Shown here: positions 61,688 through 64,000 of the stretch, in pieces
Numbering within the stretch: position 1 is the stretch's first letter
Layout of the letters: the number at the start of each line of letters is the position of its first letter
Assembly (NCBI GenBank): GCA_963791425.1
Contig: CAWBSE010000003.1
Coordinates: forward strand, 868,001 to 932,000
DNA: 64,000 bases
Source of the DNA: DATBLE01 sp963791425
Lineage (GTDB): Bacteria > Actinomycetota > Thermoleophilia > Gaiellales > Gaiellaceae
Direction of reading: 5' to 3'
Made by a program: the position numbers and the translations under genes
Notes under the pieces: generated by a model
Database searches by the model: none
Seen by the model: the letters and a program-made list of their open reading frames with translations, nothing else
Told to the model about the DNA's origin: nothing

Positions 61688-63105
61688 TGGCTGCCGAGAA
61701 GACCGAGACCCAGGTCGTCGCCGAGATCGGCGCCGACTACAAGTACGGCTTCCACGAGGAAGAGGACTACTTCTTCAAGTCCGGCCGCGGCCTGTCGCGC
61801 GAGATCGTCGAGAAGATCTCCGAGACCAAGAACGAGCCGGAGTGGATGCGCAAGTTCCGGCTGAAGTCGCTCGACTACTTCATGGCGCGCCCGATGCCCA
61901 CGTGGGGCGGCGACATGAGCGGGATCGACTTCGACAACATCTTCTATTACATCCGCCCGACCGAGAAGCAGGCGACCTCGTGGGAGGACCTGCCCCCGGA
62001 CATCAAGAACACGTGGGACCGGCTGGGCATCCCGGAGGCCGAGCGGAAGTTCCTCGCCGGCGTCGGCGCGCAGTACGAGAGCGAGGTCGTCTACCACAAG
62101 CTCCAGGAGGATCTCGAGAAGAAGGGCGTGATCTTCCTCGACATGGACTCCGCCCTCCGCGACCACGAGGACATCGTCAAGCAGTACATGGGGACGATCA
62201 TCCCGCAGAACGACAACAAGTTCGCCGCGCTGAACTCGGCGGTCTGGTCGGGCGGGTCGTTCATCTACGTGCCGCCGGGCGTCCACATCGAGATGCCGCT
62301 CCAGGCGTACTTCCGCATCAACGCGGAGAACATGGGCCAGTTCGAGCGCACGCTGATCATCGTCGACGAGGACGCGTACGTGCACTACGTCGAGGGTTGC
62401 ACGGCGCCGATCTACTCGTCCGACTCACTGCACTCCGCGGTCGTCGAGATCATCGTCAAGCCGCGCGGCCGCTGCCGCTACACGACGATCCAGAACTGGT
62501 CGACGAACGTCTACAACCTCGTCACCAAGCGCGCCGTCGCCTACGAGGACGCGACGATGGAGTGGGTCGACGGCAACCTCGGCTCGAAGCTGACGATGAA
62601 GTACCCGGCGATCTGGCTGATGGGCGAACGGGCCCACGGCGAGGTGCTCTCGATCGCGTTCGCCGGCACCGGCCAGCACCAGGACGCGGGCGGCAAGGTC
62701 GTGCACGTCGCGCCGAACACGTCGTCGGTGATCACCTCGAAGTCGATCTCGAAGAACGGCGGCCGCGCCGGTTACCGCGGGCTGCTGCAGGTCGATGCGA
62801 AGGCGACCGGCTCGAAGTCGAAGGTCGTCTGCGACGCGCTGATCCTCGACGAGGAGTCGCGCTCCGACACCTACCCGTACATCCAGATCGACAACAACGA
62901 GGTCGACATCGGCCACGAGGCGACGGTCTCGAAGATCGGCGAGGAGCAGCTCTTCTACCTCATGTCGCGTGGTCTTTCTGAAGCAGAAGCGTCCGCGATG
63001 ATCGTCTCCGGGTTCGTCGAGCCGATCACCAAGGAGCTCCCGCTCGAGTACGCGGTCGAGATGAACCGGCTGATCCAGCTGCAGATGGAGGGCTCTGTTG
63101 GGTAG
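61687..63105 (+). CDS. sufB: Fe-S cluster assembly scaffold SufB
   Basis: 472 aa. SufB marks: the N-terminal KYGFHEEEDYFFKSGRGLS, FIYVPPGVHIEMPLQAYFRIN (cut: FIYVPPGVHIEMPLQAYF), YVEGCTAPIYSSDSLHSAVVEI (cut: YVEGCTAPIYSSDSLH), RCRYTTIQNWSTNVYNLVTKR and the C-terminal HEATVSKIGEEQLFYLMSRG. Cys in EGCTAP and the conserved His/Glu of the beta-helix take part in cluster assembly. Acts with SufC and SufD in the cytoplasm. Confidence 0.96.
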   Translation: MAAEKTETQVVAEIGADYKYGFHEEEDYFFKSGRGLSREIVEKISETKNEPEWMRKFRLKSLDYFMARPMPTWGGDMSGIDFDNIFYYIRPTEKQATSWEDLPPDIKNTWDRLGIPEAERKFLAGVGAQYESEVVYHKLQEDLEKKGVIFLDMDSALRDHEDIVKQYMGTIIPQNDNKFAALNSAVWSGGSFIYVPPGVHIEMPLQAYFRINAENMGQFERTLIIVDEDAYVHYVEGCTAPIYSSDSLHSAVVEIIVKPRGRCRYTTIQNWSTNVYNLVTKRAVAYEDATMEWVDGNLGSKLTMKYPAIWLMGERAHGEVLSIAFAGTGQHQDAGGKVVHVAPNTSSVITSKSISKNGGRAGYRGLLQVDAKATGSKSKVVCDALILDEESRSDTYPYIQIDNNEVDIGHEATVSKIGEEQLFYLMSRGLSEAEASAMIVSGFVEPITKELPLEYAVEMNRLIQLQMEGSVG

Positions 63106-63475
63106 TAGCCCGGTGACGGGCGTCGACTTCGTCGCCGTCCCGTCCACCGACTGGAAGCGGTCGCGGGACTTCTACGTCGAGACGCTCGGGCTCCGGCCCG
63201 ACGCGACCGGCGAGGGCGAGTTCTGGATCGGTGAGACGTGCTTCGGGGTCTACGAGCCGACGCAGTTCGGGATGGAGTTCGCGCCGCAGAAGACCGCGCA
63301 CATCGCGATGCACGTCGAGGACGTCGCAGCCGCGCGCACGGGGCTCGAGGCGAAGGGCGTCGAGTTCGAGGGCGAGATCTTCGACACCGGCGTCTGCCAC
63401 ATGGCGTTCTTCTACGACCCGGACGGCAACGCGCTGATGCTCCACCACCGCTACAAGCCGCGCGAGGAGAGCTAG
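63098..63475 (+). CDS. VOC-family (glyoxalase-like) protein 1
   Basis: 125 aa from TTG 63098, which has GGAGGG 5 nt upstream and overlaps the sufB stop; GTG 63113 is an alternative. VOC fold: VDFVAVPSTDWKRSRDFYVETLGL, TAHIAMHVEDV and DTGVCHMAFFYDPDGNALMLHHRY (cut: TGVCHMAFFYDPDGNALMLH). The C-terminal His/Asp pair could bind a metal. It is a close paralogue of the next gene. Placed inside the suf operon, role unknown. Confidence 0.82.
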   Translation: MGSSPVTGVDFVAVPSTDWKRSRDFYVETLGLRPDATGEGEFWIGETCFGVYEPTQFGMEFAPQKTAHIAMHVEDVAAARTGLEAKGVEFEGEIFDTGVCHMAFFYDPDGNALMLHHRYKPREES

Positions 63476-63478
63476 GCG

Positions 63479-63847
63479 GTGATCGTCGAGCGCACGGACT
63501 TCGTCTCCGTGCCGGTGACCGATCTCGAGCGGTCGACGGCGTGGTACCGCGACACGCTCGGCCTGCCGCAGGTCGGCGAGGGCGCCTGGCCCGAGTTCCA
63601 GCTCGGCGAGAACGTCAGCCTGTATCTGATCGACCCGACCAACATCGGCCGGGAGTTCAACGGACCGAACCACGGCTCGATCGCGCTTCGCGTCCCGGAC
63701 GTCGCGGAGACGAGGCTCGAGCTCGAGGGTCGCGGAATCGAGTTCGCCGGCGACACGTTCGACACCGGGGTCTGCCACATGGCCTTCTTCGCCGACCCGG
63801 ACGGCAACGCCCTGATGCTGCACCGCCGGTATGCCCCGCGTGACTAG
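63479..63847 (+). CDS. VOC-family (glyoxalase-like) protein 2
   Basis: 122 aa, GTG. TDFVSVPVTDLERSTAWYRDTLGL and the same DTGVCHMAFFADPDGNALML ending as protein 1 show a tandem duplication. HGSIALRVPDV supplies the mid-domain His. Three bases separate it from gene 1, and its 3' end overlaps the sufD start. The pair may form a heterodimer. Confidence 0.82.
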   Translation: MIVERTDFVSVPVTDLERSTAWYRDTLGLPQVGEGAWPEFQLGENVSLYLIDPTNIGREFNGPNHGSIALRVPDVAETRLELEGRGIEFAGDTFDTGVCHMAFFADPDGNALMLHRRYAPRD

Positions 63848-64000
63848 CGCCGCGGCCCTCGAGCGCTACCGCGAGCTGCCTCTCCCGGACACGACGCAGG
63901 AGGCCTGGCGCTTCACGGACCTGAAGGGCTTCGACCCGGACGCCTTTGTCCAGAACGGACATGACAGGGGTCAGACCCGTGCCATGTCCATGTTGGACAT
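63831..64000 (+). CDS. sufD: Fe-S cluster assembly protein SufD (N-terminus only)
   Basis: From ATG 63831 (GTG 63840 is also possible) the frame stays open to the window edge. ALERYRELPLPDTTQEAWRFTDLKGFDPDAF is the usual opening of SufD (key part: EAWRFTDLKGFD). SufD is the partner of SufB in the SufBC2D complex. The last 44 bases form nested palindromes of the REP-like family and are read in-frame as GHDRGQTRAMSMLDI. Confidence 0.85.
   Translation, partial: MPRVTSAAALERYRELPLPDTTQEAWRFTDLKGFDPDAFVQNGHDRGQTRAMSMLD
63957..63989. repeat. REP-like nested palindrome inside sufD
   Basis: GGACATG ... CATGTCC enclosing GGGTC-A-GACCC. It lies within the open frame of sufD; the same words occur in the intergenic elements at 7421 and 15532. 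Confidence 0.55.

Overview
The window looks like chromosomal DNA of a very GC-rich actinobacterium. The gene content and style point to class Thermoleophilia (Gaiellales/Solirubrobacterales type): caa3 oxidase, leaderless genes behind TANNNT -10 boxes, SARP and LAL regulators, DUF1059 proteins, Tat and Suf systems. The assignment rests on recognised families, not on a database search. Genes are very tightly packed; at least 15 junctions are ATGA/GTGA overlaps. At least 14 conserved genes or gene segments are broken by single-base indels, most simply explained by residual sequencing error.

Layout. 1-2.6 kb: lon (cut by the edge) coupled to hsp20, divergent from an MMPL exporter across a 29-bp bipartite palindrome. 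4.8-8.6 kb: FHA protein plus dTDP-L-rhamnose genes (RmlA-like, an RmlC-RmlD fusion, RmlB with two indels), with a palindrome-rich spacer. 8.6-12.4 kb: SpoIID-like protein, subtilase, LLM flavoprotein. 12.4-16.3 kb (minus): acyltransferase, Gfo/Idh oxidoreductase, UDP-sugar dehydrogenase and UDP-GlcNAc 2-epimerase, a Wbp-like diacetamido-uronic acid set without its aminotransferase. 16.3-18.2 kb: NarL-type two-component pair.

18.9-31.8 kb: tRNA-Lys(CTT) followed by two tandem genomic islands. The 3' part of the tRNA (about 43 bp) is repeated at 26459 and 31715, and an integrase C-terminal remnant lies next to the tRNA. Island I (18.9-26.5 kb) carries the most notable system: an 1145-aa protein joining a SARP DNA-binding/BTAD regulator, one membrane segment, an extracytoplasmic beta-propeller and an oligopeptide-binding-like domain. 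On each side is a matching module, a DUF1059 protein followed by a secreted protein (vanadium haloperoxidase on one side, parallel beta-helix protein on the other). Both modules have four heptamers at 11-bp period ending exactly 8 bp from a TAGCCT -10 box, the classic SARP operator layout. Island II carries an NHL-propeller protein, a DUF4242 protein, a secreted unknown and a LAL-type LuxR regulator.

31.9-40.2 kb: potassium channel, a VPS62-like membrane protein, YihY/BrkB protein, membrane proteins including a holin-like/phosphodiesterase fusion, MBL-fold hydrolase. 40.2-45.4 kb (minus): MoxR-DUF58-VWA operon. 45.5-48.6 kb: collagen-like secreted protein, haem-binding protein, LivJ-like binding protein. 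48.7-53.3 kb: caa3 oxidase operon with a tandem-domain Usp-like protein between coxA and coxC. 54-58 kb: tryptophanase, dihaem cytochrome c lipoprotein, TPR protein, adenosine deaminase. 58-64 kb: ABC exporter, tatAC, then sufC-sufB-VOC-VOC-sufD (sufD cut by the edge).
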